From: Heterocephalus glaber
Lineage: Eukaryota > Chordata > Mammalia > Rodentia > Bathyergidae
Reading direction: 5' to 3'
Assembly: GCF_000247695.1 (NCBI RefSeq)
Contig: NW_004624730.1
Location: 25,931,657-25,995,656, forward strand
DNA: 64,000 nt
A program made the translations under genes and the position numbers. The notes below the pieces were generated by a model. It had not been told where the DNA came from, did not search any database, and saw nothing but the letters and a program-made list of their open reading frames with translations. The first letter of the stretch is position 1. Each line of letters begins with the position of its first letter. This document shows, piece by piece, positions 22,541-33,333 of this stretch.

Positions 22541-24295
22541 CTAGCTTCTGTGGTCTGGAAATTTTGAATTTCATAAATGAGGAGACTTCTTAGTAATTAA
22601 ATAGATAATCTCTTCCAAGAAAATGTGTGCTCTGAAATAATTTTCTTTGGTTTCTAATCTTTAATTACAAAACCCATCAGAATCGAGAAATTAAAAGGGA
22701 AATCCGGAACATTTTGTTTCTGCAATCTCTGAAAAGTTCATTTTAGGTGTATTCTCATTGAGGAAGATAATTTGTCACTAGAGCACACATATCACACATC
22801 TGTTTTCAGCAGAAGAAGAAAAAGAATAGAAAATATAACTGGTGAGCTTGATCTCAGAAGAGAATTATAGTATGAAAATATTAAATAATAATTAAAACTC
22901 TGTGTGTGTGTGTTTCTGAGTGACTTGAAATTCAGAAGTGGAAGGGTAAGGTCAAGGTTAGTGATGACGGTGCTATCTTTGGGGATTTCTGTGAGGAGAA
23001 AACAACTCTAAGACAAGAGAGAAAGGCTTATAAAAATTAAATGTAAATTAGATTAGAATTAAAGCTGTGAAATAATTTATTCATAGAATAGCCTATTCTT
23101 CATAAACATATTTGATTCCTAGCTCTTGAAATTTAAAAACATATTATTATTTCTTGACCCTATTTTCTTAAATAATCAATCATATCAGAGATGTGACTTA
23201 TCATAAACAATAACTATTTAACTATTAAATTAGAGTATTAGTTTATCTGTCAATTTCTTCTAACTTTCTATTTTTAAATAAAATGTATTCTGAAGCTATA
23301 TGATGATTTCCTTTCCCAAAGTATTTTTCTCATGACCTAGAATGTTAATTATGTTTTTATGTTTGTCCATCTTTAAATTATTTTCCCTGGAGTCTTTTTG
23401 CCTTTTTTACTAGCACACATTAAAGACTTACACAGTTGAGAGTTTAGGAATGATTGCAGTGAGGGGACAGAGTAGTGAAAGCAAAGACACAAAAGAGCAA
23501 TTGCTTCTTTGCCCCTTTAGCCCATTGTCTCCAAGTTGTGCGGGATAGATGCAGGCCCTTGTCAACTTCAAACTGCAGGTAGAATTTAGTGTTAAAATAT
23601 CACTGTTTGTGCTCCCTTATTATTTTTAGATTAGCTCTCTATAATAGTCCTCAGTTGTTTTGAAAGTAGAGAAAAAAGATAAAACTTTTGAGGTAGTTAA
23701 CATTAACATCTCTTTAGCACATATGGAATAAACACTCTCCATTGTGTCTTCACAATTTATAAACATCGCCAAATTTAAGACAAGGTTTTTTACCCTTAAG
23801 AATATTTCATTCATTTGCCAGAGCAACTAATAGCTAGAAAGGGATGGCCATACCAAGACAATTACCTTACCAATAACATGATCGAAGCAAATCCTTCTCA
23901 ATGCACATAAGTAGGAATTACTCCTAAGTAGAAATTACTTCAATATGGGAATGTAGCTAAGAGCTGTAATTCAAATCTGAAACTCATCTGGCAGGCAGGA
24001 CTATTTTAAAGAGTAAATCAAATTCCTCTTCACCATCTTGTAAGCTGTCTTTGAAAGCTTCAGGATAGAGACTATGAAAAAGAACAGGCAGCTTCATCCA
24101 AACCTCAACCAAAGGACGAGAAACAATCTTGTCTACCTATGCAAAGAGTGCTATGCCTTCCTTCTCTCCACACAGAATCTTTCCTAAATGACCTCTTTTC
24201 TCCTAAATCTATAACTTCTCTTCTTTTTCTTGTGGTTCCTTTATCTACCAAAAAGGAAGGAAAAAAAGAAGACAAATAGAAAACAGCCAACAAAA
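22541..24295. other. No feature seen
   Basis: AT-rich sequence with short frames only and a short (TG)n at about 22,900-22,912. No exon or repeat could be supported. Confidence 0.4.
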
Positions 24296-24299
24296 ACTC

Positions 24300-25680
24300 T
24301 CCCTACACATTGTTTTTCCCCTAAATTGTCAACTTAATTCTATCTTCTCCTTCCATGCCAAATTTAACAGTCTCTGTATTTATTTTATCAACCTTCTGAT
24401 TATTCTCCAACCTATGACAACAGAGTTTCTGCCCTTCCACCCAGTGAAACCACTTTTCTTAGGTTATCAATTACCTCCTATATGCAAGATACAAATAAAG
24501 TTTTTAGAGCTCATGTGTTTTCATTTGATCTTAACATCCCTCTTTACAGCACGATTCAGGCCACAGCACATTCCCTGACTTTGTGTGGCCCAGGAACTTA
24601 GAGTAATTTTCACATTTTTGAGTGGTTAAAAAAATCAAAAGAATGATTTTTTTCATGACATGAGATAATTATGTGAATTCAAATGTCACTATCCACAAAT
24701 AAAGTTTGATCACCACCATACCTAGTCACTTGTCTTTTGTACTGTAGCAGCAGTGACGTTAGTTGCCAGTGAAAGGGGAGCCATAGTCTAAAGACTTAGG
24801 CCCTTTACAGAAAATGTGTGCCAGTACAATTCCCTTCAGCCAGCTTTCGAAAAACATTTTCTGGAAAAGTTCCTATTTCTCTGATAAATCTTCCCTTCAC
24901 TGTTACAAAGATTAAATAAGATAACAGAAGCAAAGTTCCTAAGACAGTATCTGTCTCGTACTTCATGCCTGAATCAGTGGTAGCACTTTCACCTGTCAAC
25001 TTCTGTCTTTGCCTATTCCTTAGATGTGTGGGTTTCCCAAGGTTCCATTTTCATTTTTCTCTCTTCATTCTTCACACTTTAACCTCATTTTCTTCTATAC
25101 CCTCCAACTTCATCTTGCTGATATGATTTGACTTTACTTACTATATTTGAAATTAAGGAAAACAAACTTACCACATTCTAAATTAAAATCATCCTTCCTC
25201 CCAAATTGGTCTTTTTTTACATTCTTGATCTCAGTGATTAGTAATGCATTCTACTGAAACTCTCAACCCAATATATCATTTTTTCTGCCTCTTTTGCTCT
25301 TCACAGTAAACAAGACCAGCATGCTCTCTGCTGATATTGGGGGTTCCAAATCATCAGAAGTGACCAGTATTAAATTAAAAAATCATTGTACTTTTTTCAT
25401 CCACATTAGCAAAGCCACACTTTCATAGTGACATTTGCGTATGTAGTGAACTCTGTCTAGAATACCCTAACCTTCAAGGCATGGCTCATAACTTTCTTCT
25501 TCCAGTATGAGAGCTTTGCCCAACTTGTAGCTGTGAGTTAATCCTGGCCTTCTATTTAATCTCTAAGCATATCTCTTTTATTTAAACACGGTATTTCACA
25601 TTATTGCTTTCCATACTTTGTGGATTGTGAACTTCTTTTATTCAGACAGTGTATTAAATTACGCTCCCATAACTAATCCA
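24300..25680 (+). mobile_element. L2 retroposon, decayed internal and 3' part
   Basis: Pyrimidine-rich sequence follows L2 in order: a 'ACCCAGTGAAACCACTTTTC' region with 'TATCAATTACCTCCTATATG' (consensus: caatgacctcc), then near 25,030 'GGGTTTCCCAAGGTTCCATT' (consensus: ccccagggctcagt, the GVPQGS segment of the RT), then 25,455-25,670 with AGAATACCCTAACC, 'CTTTGCCCAACTTGT' and TGTGGATTGTGAACTTC. It is highly diverged, with short interruptions. Confidence 0.55.
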
Positions 25681-25945
25681 GTAGTCATTACAGTTTAATT
25701 AATTAATTGTGTCTTTTCTGTAACTAAAAGCCAAAAATTGGCTTATATTTGCACTGCAATAACAATATTTTTTAAAAAGTAATACAGAAATATTTAAAGA
25801 GATAACATGCTGTTCCTAGACAACTAATCTGAAGAAAATAGTATTTATTTATATTTTAAGTAATTAATTTTAACAGCATAACTTATAACTTTACATTTTT
25901 TATTCAAGAAAAGCCAAATGATTTGTCAAAAGATGTCATATCTAG

Positions 25946-26027
25946 GGGCTGGGGGCTTAGCTCAGTGGTTCTGCTGCATCTCTCACAAGTGCAAGGTTCT
26001 GAGTTCGATCCCCGGTACCAAAAAAAA
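25946..26027 (+). mobile_element. ID-type SINE
   Basis: GGGGCTGGGGGCTTAGCTCAG, GAGTTCGATCCCCGGTACC and an A-tail. TSD AGATGTCATATCTAG (about 25,931-25,945) and AGATGTCGTGTCTAG (26,028-26,042). Confidence 0.95.
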
Positions 26028-26042
26028 AGATGTCGTGTCTAG

Positions 26043-27590
26043 CTACTAATGCTTAGTTCTTAGCTACAAATTTTTTATTTTATTGTAGTATTTTCAAAGA
26101 ATTCTCTAGTGACATACAAATCTCTTTGTTAACAAATATTGAAAATATTGTCCTCACAGGAAAATACTTGTTTGATATGAATAATATGTTTATATCTTAT
26201 AATTCAAGTTATATTCAAGTTATAAACAAAACAACAAACATAGAATGATGGATGTGCTGCAGAAAGAGTCAAGAAAGTAATTATAACTCTCCTGATCTTC
26301 AAGATATGCCACAGGGGAGATCCAGGAAATTGCTAAACAGTTAACATCAATAATAGGAAAGAATAAGAACACGTAATAACAGAATTGATTTAAGAAGTAC
26401 TTAAGCAAGAACAATTTAATGAGCAACTAACAGCATGAGTTCATGTAGACTGTAGAATACAAACCAGTTGTGTAGTGTGAGTACAAATAGTATCAGCCAA
26501 AAGAACATGATTTGTCTATTTTAAGTGATACCTATAGTAATGTGGGAAAGTGCTATGAATTAAAATATTCCTATGAGTATAAAGATAAAATTAACTCAAC
26601 TAATATACTAGAAAAGACAGTGGTTTGGAGAAATGTGCTGTTTAGATGGCATGTTCCAATTCAATTGTGCCTCCAACACTGAATTCAAGTAGTGCAAATG
26701 AATGTTCAATAATCTTAACCCACTGCCCAACTAATAGTTGCTTAAATTTTGCCAATAAATGGTTTTATAACCAGCCAAATATCAACTATTTTTTAAAGCT
26801 GTCTTTGTGAATAATTCTAGGATGAAATCTGTTTAGATGAAGTCCTAAAAAGATGACAGCAGTTACCAATTCAGGGGCTACAGGTGAGTGTATCAAGTTT
26901 CACTTTTTTAAAGGTAATGTGTTTATATGTAAAGACTCAAATCAGAGAAGTATTTAAAAGGTTTTGGATTATTGTATCAAGATAAGGTTTCTAAATAGGG
27001 CAGAGGAAGTTTGGTTATAAGGGTCTCACTCTGAGCCAAAAACTAAATTGATCAACTTTTCTTTTTAATCTTTGCTAGTTTTATAGATTAAAATTGTAAC
27101 TTGCTGCTTTAAATTACCTTTTTATTATTGAAAAGAGTAAACTGTTTTCATACTCAGTAGGTATCACATTTCTTCATTTGCATATCATGTTAAACTTTCA
27201 CTCCAGACTGATATTCAAAGTTGAGTCCTTGATAGCCATCTAAAATCAACAGCTAAGTCAAGGCCACAGCAGAAGTAAGGCTATGGGCACAGGCCTCCTC
27301 ACCTAGCATTTCAACAGCAGGCTTGCCCCCGTTAGCTCAGTACTCACACCTCAGCTCCACAGTGGCACTGCAGTCTGATCCTGTCTTGAAGGCCACATAC
27401 AGGAAGGAAAGAGAAAGAAAAAGCCTATATACAAGTCAGGACTGCATTTATATCGAAATCTCAATACTTAAATACTAGAAACAAATTACTCAGAAAGATT
27501 TCAAGAAGTCCTAACCCTTTTAAAAAGGCATGAAGAGCTAATCTATGCCTGCCCAGCATACAAAACTGCAAGTTCACTAAAAATACTGCA
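26043..27590. other. No feature seen
   Basis: AT-rich sequence. A somewhat GC-richer patch at 27,260-27,400 has no recognisable exon structure. Confidence 0.4.
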
Positions 27591-27592
27591 GC

Positions 27593-27745
27593 TGCCATCC
27601 ACTAACAATTTCTATGTGCAAGGCACAGTATCAGAACCTTTTACCTACACTCCTTTCCTCAAACCCAGCAGAAGTTTAGGGGACATTATTACCCTGCATG
27701 TTAAAATCCACATCAGAAGAGTAAGTTTGTGTAAGTAACAAGTAG
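27593..27745 (-). mobile_element. MIR fragment
   Basis: TCTATGTGCAAGGCACAGTATC, CCTACACTCCTTTCCTCAAACCC and ACATTATTACCCTGCATGTT follow the MIR reverse strand (tatgtgccaggcactg..catttaatcctcacaac..attattatccc). Confidence 0.65.
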
Positions 27746-27911
27746 CAAGAATGGGCTTCACAACTCTGTCTCTAGTCACAACTTTACCTAAAGTGTATCC
27801 TTTTGCATAGGATCAATGTGTTATTATATAGGTTAAATATCCCTTATCTAAAATGCTCAAGATCAGGAGTGTTTCAGATTTCAGATTTCTTTTTAGATTT
27901 TGGAATATTTG

Positions 27912-28007
27912 TTTGGGTTGTTTTTTTTTTGGTACTGGGAATCGAACTCAGGACCTTGTGCTTGCGAGGCAGGTGGCAAAACCACTAAGCTAAATCCCCA
28001 GCCCTGG
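27912..28007 (-). mobile_element. ID-type SINE inside the MER2-like element
   Basis: T-rich tail, GGTACTGGGAATCGAACTC, ACCACTAAGCTAAATCC and CCAGCCC. A perfect 14-bp TSD, TTTTGGAATATTTG, lies at 27,898-27,911 and 28,008-28,021. Confidence 0.95.
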
Positions 28008-28075
28008 TTTTGGAATATTTGGATGTACCTAATGAGGTTTCTTGGGGATAAGACTTAAGTATGAACAGGAAATTC

Positions 28076-28122
28076 AAATTTGTTTCATTCTATGTGTTAT
28101 ACACATAGAATGAAACAAATTT
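28076..28122. repeat. Perfect 22-bp inverted repeat with 3-base loop
   Basis: Positions 28,076-28,097 are the exact reverse complement of 28,101-28,122, with TAT between. The arm begins AAATTTGTTTCATT and ends ATGTGT. It lies inside the old, otherwise diverged MER2-like element. Confidence 0.95.
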
Positions 28123-28257
28123 TAATAATTTTGTGCATGAAGCAAAGTTTTCTGGTGTGATATTTTCCATTTGTGATGTAATGCTGTCACTCAAAAAGTA
28201 TTAGATTTTGGAGCATTTAACATTCCAGATTTTCAGGTTAACAATACTCAGTCTCTA

Positions 28258-29195
28258 GCAGAAAAGCCTAGAGTTTAAACCATATTATGACTCAGCCAAT
28301 TCATCACAGTAATACTGATGTCAGTGATCTCTTGGAAACATTTCCTTCTCCTCTGCTTGTTCCTGATGATTTAACATCACTGGGAGCAAACCTCACCCTT
28401 TCTGGAAGTTTTACCCAACACAACACTAACTCTATAAGAAACTTCCAGTCCTTGAAACTATAATTAATTTCTCAAACCAAGTTGGAATTCAATATAGGAG
28501 TGACTATAGTTAATGATTTTTATAGCACTAAATAGACTTATAAATATAAAAGATCTTTTGAATCTTAAACTATAATCACAGGAGTACTCCTTGTTCCCAT
28601 TTACAGACTAGATTTTGGTTGACACCCACTTCGGGCTTTTTTACAAAAGCTTTATGATAAATGATTCCAAATATCAATGGCACTCTGAGGTAAGTCTCAC
28701 AAAACTGATCAAACAAATAAGTGAATGCCTAGGAGGAGGTCTGCACTATATGAAGGAGTCAGATGTCGTTGAGTCTCCTCTCTACTCCTACAATCTTTGT
28801 GAATGGATCATCCAGCCAGCCTAGGCTGCCTCCCCAGACCATTCCTGCAAGAGGAGGAAAAGCCAGAAGTTTTTTATTTCCATTACTTTTATCTCTATTC
28901 TCTCATCACTTAGCATGGCACCAAATACAAAGAAGCAACACCAACATGTCTAAATAAATGACCTAGGAGAGACAAGTGAAGTTCCTTTCTCAGGCAGATG
29001 TTACATAAAATAAAAATAAGTATTATCAGCATAGTTCTTGGCAGCTGGTTGAGATGGGAATGTCACGTCCCAGGAAAGCGTTGTCCATTTAAAATAGAAC
29101 AAGGGCGTGCCTAGGCTTAGAATTCAATGCTGAAATGAAAGAAAAGTGCCCAAAATCCTAAACAAAACAATACAACAACAACAATAAAAGCCTAG
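28258..29195. other. No feature seen
   Basis: AT-rich sequence with short frames only. Confidence 0.35.
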
Positions 29196-29197
29196 AA

Positions 29198-29592
29198 ACC
29201 TCGTTGTACTTTCACCCTTCCTCTTTCTGCCCAGACTCCTGTCTGCAAAGGGTCCCCATGACCTGCACCTGTAGTACCTCTCATTACTTGTGCTCTGCAT
29301 CTGGGTTCTCCTCTCACCCTCACACTTTCACCACTGCTTTGTTTGCCAGTTGTCTTTCTTCTACCCATTACCTCTCCCCTTTCTGCTTATGGTTTTGTAA
29401 CTTTTAAATCCAAGGCTAACCTCTGCTTTATTCCATTATGCCCTCTCTTCATTGACAAACTTCTTGAAATTCCAATTTCTGCACCCTCCATTACCTCCTC
29501 ATTAACTCCTACCCCAAAGCTCATCTTCTGCTCTGTCCCACCATCCATTTTGGATGTAGCTCTTGGTCACTGTAATTATGGAGAGGAATAAA
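29198..29592 (+). mobile_element. L2 retroposon fragment
   Basis: Pyrimidine-rich sequence with ATTGACAAACTTCTTGAAATT, 'CCATTACCTCCTCATTAACTC' and CAAAGCTCATCTTCTGCTC, the order found in the L2 interior (aaacttcttgaaagag..cctcacctcccactcactcctcaaccca). Small open frames here are incidental. Confidence 0.5.
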
Positions 29593-29669
29593 AAGCTTCA
29601 GGAGCCACTCAAACCCACAAATATCTATTGCAACCATCTGTAAAACATCTGTATATTATATATAAACAA

Positions 29670-30890
29670 GATACCATACAATTCATCCAGTTAAAGTACA
29701 AGAAACACTGAATTATTAGCAGTCACTTACATTCTCTCCTGTCTCTTCATTCCTCCCCTAGACACCAAAATTCTCAACATAAAGGCCTTTCCTGGATATT
29801 TCATTTCATTTAGGTGGAATCATTCAACATATGATCTTTTGTGACTGGGTTCTTCCACTTAGTACACAAGATGTACTCTATTACCTTTCATTGCCTCATA
29901 ATGTTCCATGGTATGGCTACATCACATTTTGTCTATCTAGTATTCAGTTGATGGATATTTGACCTCTTTCTTACTTGGGTTATTATATGAATAACAGTGC
30001 TATGAATTTTCATGTTTATGTCTATGGTTTTGTGTGGCTTATGTTTTCATTTCTCATAGGTATATGTCTAGGAGTAAAGTAAAAAGCAATTTACATTTGC
30101 TGAGTCATATGGCAGCTCTATGTCTAACATTTTAAAGAACTGCCAAATGTTTTCCAAAGTGGCTTATGTTATCTTACATTACAACTATCAATATATGGGG
30201 ACTCACCTTCTCCACATTCTGGCCAACACTTGTTATTATCTGACATTCTTCTTGAAGCTGTCCTATTAGGTATCAATTGGTATCACACTGTGATTTTGAT
30301 TTTCATTTTCCCGATAGCTAATGATGTTGTGTCTTTCATATATTTATTGTCCACTTGTGTAATTCTTTGGAGACATCTGTTCAAATCCTTGACCATTTTT
30401 AAAAGTTCTTGCAAATACCTTCTTGTATTTTGTGGATTTTTCACTTGCTTGGTATCCATTGAAGCACAGAAGCTATAATATTGATGAAATCTAATATACT
30501 TATTTTCCTTGAGTTGCTTATGCTTTTAGTGTCATATCAAAAAAGACTTGCACCACTCAAAGTTAAAAAGATTTTTTTCTATGCTTCCTCTTAAGAGATT
30601 ATAAATTTTACTCTTACATTTGGGGGTATAATCCATTTTGAGTTGATTTTTTTATGTATGTTGTAAAATACCCAACTTCATTCTTTTGGATATAGGTAGC
30701 CAGGTGTTCCATTCAGCTCTCCATTGAATTATCTTTGTTTAATTTATACACTGGCTTCAAGTCCACTGATTTATACATTTCTCCCTATGCCAGTATAACA
30801 CTGTCTTAATCACTGTAGCTTTGCAGTAAACTTTGAAATTGGGAAGTATGTGTCCTCCAACTTCGTTCATTTTCAGAATTATTTTGACTA
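29670..30890 (-). mobile_element. Ancient L1 (L1M type), 3' UTR to ORF2 end, antisense
   Basis: The plus strand reads the reverse of L1M: TTTTGTGACTGGGTTCTTCC, AATGTTCCATGGTATGGC, CAGTTGATGGATATTTG, 'GAACTGCCAAATGTTTTCC', CTCCACATTCTGGCCAACAC, GCTAATGATGTTGTG and CCACTGATTTATACATTTC. It is interrupted at 30,890 by a younger L1 and resumes at 31,458. Confidence 0.9.
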
Positions 30891-31457
30891 ATATCACATG
30901 AGCACCCATGCTTATAGTGGCACAGTTTGTAACAGCTAAAGCTTGGAAACAGCCCAAGTAACCATCAACTGGAAACTGGATAAAGATGTGGGGTTTTATA
31001 AAATGGAGTACTACTCAGCCATAAAGAATGAGAAACTAGAGACATTTATAGCTAAATGGATGCATATTGAGGCCATACTCCTAAGTGAAATAAATAGGAC
31101 ACACGTGTAAACACCCAATAGTTTCTCTGGTGTGAGAAACTGAAAGTATAAATAAGGATTAAAATTATTAAAATGAATAATTGATAATTTGAAATAGGAA
31201 GAAAAGGTCCAAAGGGGTAGGGAAAGTAGGAGGGGAAGGGGAAAGGTAAGAAGGGAAAGGAAAAATTAAGAGAAAAGGAAAAAATGGAAACGAAGTCTTT
31301 GTCAATAGGGAAGGGTGGAGGGGGTGAAAGGGAGGACAGGGAATGGGGAAAAAATAAGAACCAGGATACATCATGTACAGGTACAAGCGTGCAATGATAA
31401 ATGTAAACGTATTGTATACCTAAAATGTACCAATGAAAGAATTTAAGCCAAAAAAAA
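30891..31457 (+). mobile_element. Younger L1 3' end nested in an older antisense L1
   Basis: A 5'-truncated copy: 'CACCCATGCTTATAGTGGCA', GGAAACAGCCCAAGTAACC, ATGGAGTACTACTCAGCC, then a G/A-rich 3' UTR, 'TGTATACCTAAAATGTACC' and an A-tail. A perfect 16-bp TSD, AGAATTATTTTGACTA, lies at 30,875-30,890 and 31,458-31,473. Confidence 0.95.
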
Positions 31458-31575
31458 AGAATTATTTTGACTATTCTGGGTCACTTGTAATATCATATGA
31501 ATTTTAGGCTTAGTCTTTGAAGAAAAGCTTGTTGGGATTTTGCTACAGAGTCTGTTTCATTAGGAGATTATTTGG

Positions 31576-31617
31576 GGCAGGTGGCAGAACCACTGAGCTA
31601 AATCCCCGGCCCCCAAA
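31576..31617 (-). mobile_element. Tailless 5' half of an ID SINE
   Basis: Only the 5' (A-box) half is present on the plus strand: 'GGCAGAACCACTGAGCTAAA' then TCCCCGGCCCC. The B box and T-rich tail that begin all other minus-strand copies are absent. Flanks TTAGGAGATTATTTGG (31,560-31,575) and TTAGTAGATTATTTGG (31,618-31,633) form a 16-bp TSD with one mismatch. Confidence 0.8.
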
Positions 31618-31784
31618 TTAGTAGATTATTTGGAAGAAAATGCCATTGTCATAATTTTAAATCTTCCAATTAATGAATATGGAGTGTCATTCCACTTATT
31701 TAGGTCTAATCTATTTCAACAATGTTTCTTGGGTTTGGATGTACAAATTTTACGCTGTTTCTTTTCAGCGCTAAATTTTGAAAC

Positions 31785-31845
31785 TAGGTTCTCATTCATG
31801 CTAAGCACATACCCTACAACTGAGCTACACCTACAGCCCATTCTT
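31785..31845 (-). mobile_element. Old ID/B4-type SINE fragment
   Basis: AACTAGGTTCTCATTCATGC, TAAGCACATACCC and CAACTGAGCTACACC..CAGCCC match the reversed ID/B4 head. It is more diverged than the other ID copies. Confidence 0.7.
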
Positions 31846-32640
31846 TTTGTTATATTTGTTCCTAAATATTTTTAGTCTCTTGTAACATGGTAAATGGAAT
31901 TGTTTTCTTACTTTTATTTTTGATTCTTCATTGCCAGTGTATAGACATAAAGCTTATTTTTTACGTTGATCTTATATTCTGAAACTTGCTCAGTTCATTT
32001 ATTAGCCCTAGTACTTTTTATCTCTTAGCTAATTCTTTAGGGTTTTTAAAATATAAAATTAAGTCATCTACAAATAAAAACAGTTTGACTTCCTCTCTAA
32101 TATGCATGTCTTTTACTTGTTTTTTTTTCTTGCCTGCTTGGCCTGGCTAGAACTTCTAGTACAAAGTCGAATAGAAGTGGAAGACCAGACATCATTGTGT
32201 CTGATTGTAGACTTAATATTGAGTATGATGCTCTAAGTTCTTTTTTTATTCCTAGTTTGTTCTATGATTTTTATCATGAAAGAATGTTGGATTATTTCAA
32301 ATGGTTTTTTTTAACTTATTGGGATGACCATATGGATTTTGACCTTGAGTCCACTGATTAATTTATGGTAAGCTACTCTTGTTTTTCTGGGATAAATCTC
32401 ACTTGGTCATGGTGTATAATCCTTTTAATATGGTACAGATTCAAACTCCTTGCAATTCATTGAGGATTTTTGTCTATAATAATATAAACTATTTCTCTGT
32501 AGTTTTCTTATGTCTTTATCTGATTTTGGCATCAGTAGTACTGAACTCAAAACCATGGGATAGGAAATGTTCCTTGCTCCTCTATTTTTTGGAAGATTTT
32601 GTGAAGAATTGATATTAATTTGTCCTTAAATATTTGGTGA

Positions 32641-32900
32641 TGTTTTGTTTTACAATTTTGTCTATTTTTACATTTTTTAAAAATGCAACACTCCTAGCAT
32701 TTCCAAAAGGAGAAAATAAATGTCCACTCTTATAACCCTGAAATTAATCTATGTGAGCTGTGATCCACAGCAGTATTGTCAAATTTTGAGTTACTCACAG
32801 GAAAGACAAAGTTTCCTTAATTCGACCTTAAAAGTTACCCAAGTTAAAATAACAGTAATACCCGACGTGGGGGAAGACTTATCTCTACCGAAACGAAGCT
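32641..32900. other. Upstream flank of the CpG-rich promoter
   Basis: AT-rich transition from the L1 remnant to the island, with no recognised repeat. GC content rises sharply after about 32,880. Confidence 0.4.
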
Positions 32901-33138
32901 CCTCTACCCCTAGCTCTCTCCTTCCTCGCGACCCTCAAGATGTCAGGCAGGGCTGCAGGCCAGGTGAGCGCGGGCCTGGGAGGGGACGCTGAGGGGCTCT
33001 GGCCTCAGCCTGGCAGCCGTTAGAATCCCGGGAGCGCGGGGTGGGCCCCGGAGGGTCTCCTGGGGCGGGGCGGGGCGAGGAGGGAGCGCGGAAGCACAGC
33101 CTAGTCCCTGGAACCCGCGGAGCAGCAACGCCCCTTGC

Positions 33139-33145
33139 TATAAAT
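33139..33145 (+). promoter_or_regulatory. TATA box
   Basis: TATAAAT, about 60 bases downstream of the GC boxes and about 30 bases upstream of the inferred start. It is the only TATA-like motif in the GC-rich core. Confidence 0.65.
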
Positions 33146-33152
33146 TTGGCGC
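33145..33152 (+). promoter_or_regulatory. E2F-like site
   Basis: TTTGGCGC matches the E2F consensus TTTSGCGC exactly and overlaps the 3' end of the TATA motif. Function is inferred from sequence only. Confidence 0.5.
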
Positions 33153-33169
33153 AGCCTCCTCTCCGCTGA

Positions 33170-33333
33170 TTGCGACTCCGGGCCGCTGGAACCACAGGCG
33201 GCAGCGAGTGACGGAGCGCACGGGAGGACGCTCGGCGAGCAGCTCTGGGCCCGGCCGCAGTCTCGGTGAGCGGCGGAGGTGGCCGGCACCCGGGGCGCGC
33301 TGCCGGGACGCCTCGCGGCGGACGTGAGCACCG
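33170..33333 (+). other. Candidate untranslated first exon
   Basis: From the inferred start (about 33,170) the sequence runs without any ATG to ACCG|GTGAGT, a near-perfect splice donor at 33,334. A second donor, CTCG|GTGAGC, occurs at 33,266 and would give a shorter exon. The lack of ATG suggests 5' UTR. The start is set only by TATA spacing. The gene is not identified; coding exons would lie downstream, probably beyond the window. Confidence 0.6.

Larger units (their letters stand above)
27826..28257. mobile_element. MER2/Tigger-like DNA transposon MITE
   Basis: The ends are inverted and carry the AGATTTTGGA-type motif: GGTTAAATATCCCTTATCTA and AGTGTTTCAGATTTCAGATT on the left, 'TAGATTTTGGAGCATTTAAC' and TTCCAGATTTTCAGGTTAAC on the right. 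ATTTTGTGCATGAAGCAAAG lies inside. I recognise this as the MER2 type of TcMar-Tigger element. An ID SINE (27,912-28,007) and a perfect palindrome (28,076-28,122) lie inside it. Confidence 0.8.
31474..32640 (-). mobile_element. Ancient L1 (L1M type), ORF2, antisense (continued)
   Basis: It continues the element broken at 30,890: TTCTGGGTCACTTGTAAT, TTTAAATCTTCCAATTAATG, TTATTTAGGTCTAATC, TAGAACTTCTAGTACAAAG and CTTGGTCATGGTGTATAATCC, all reverse-strand ORF2. A tailless ID piece (31,576-31,617) and an older ID/B4 piece (31,785-31,845) interrupt it. Confidence 0.9.

Noticed and set aside
32940..32963. ATGTCAGGCAGG start followed by CCAG|GTGAGC, a possible coding first exon (MSGRAAGQ)
   Set aside because: Only 8 codons, upstream of the TATA box, with no promoter elements of its own that I can see. 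It could be an alternative first exon but cannot be supported without transcript data.
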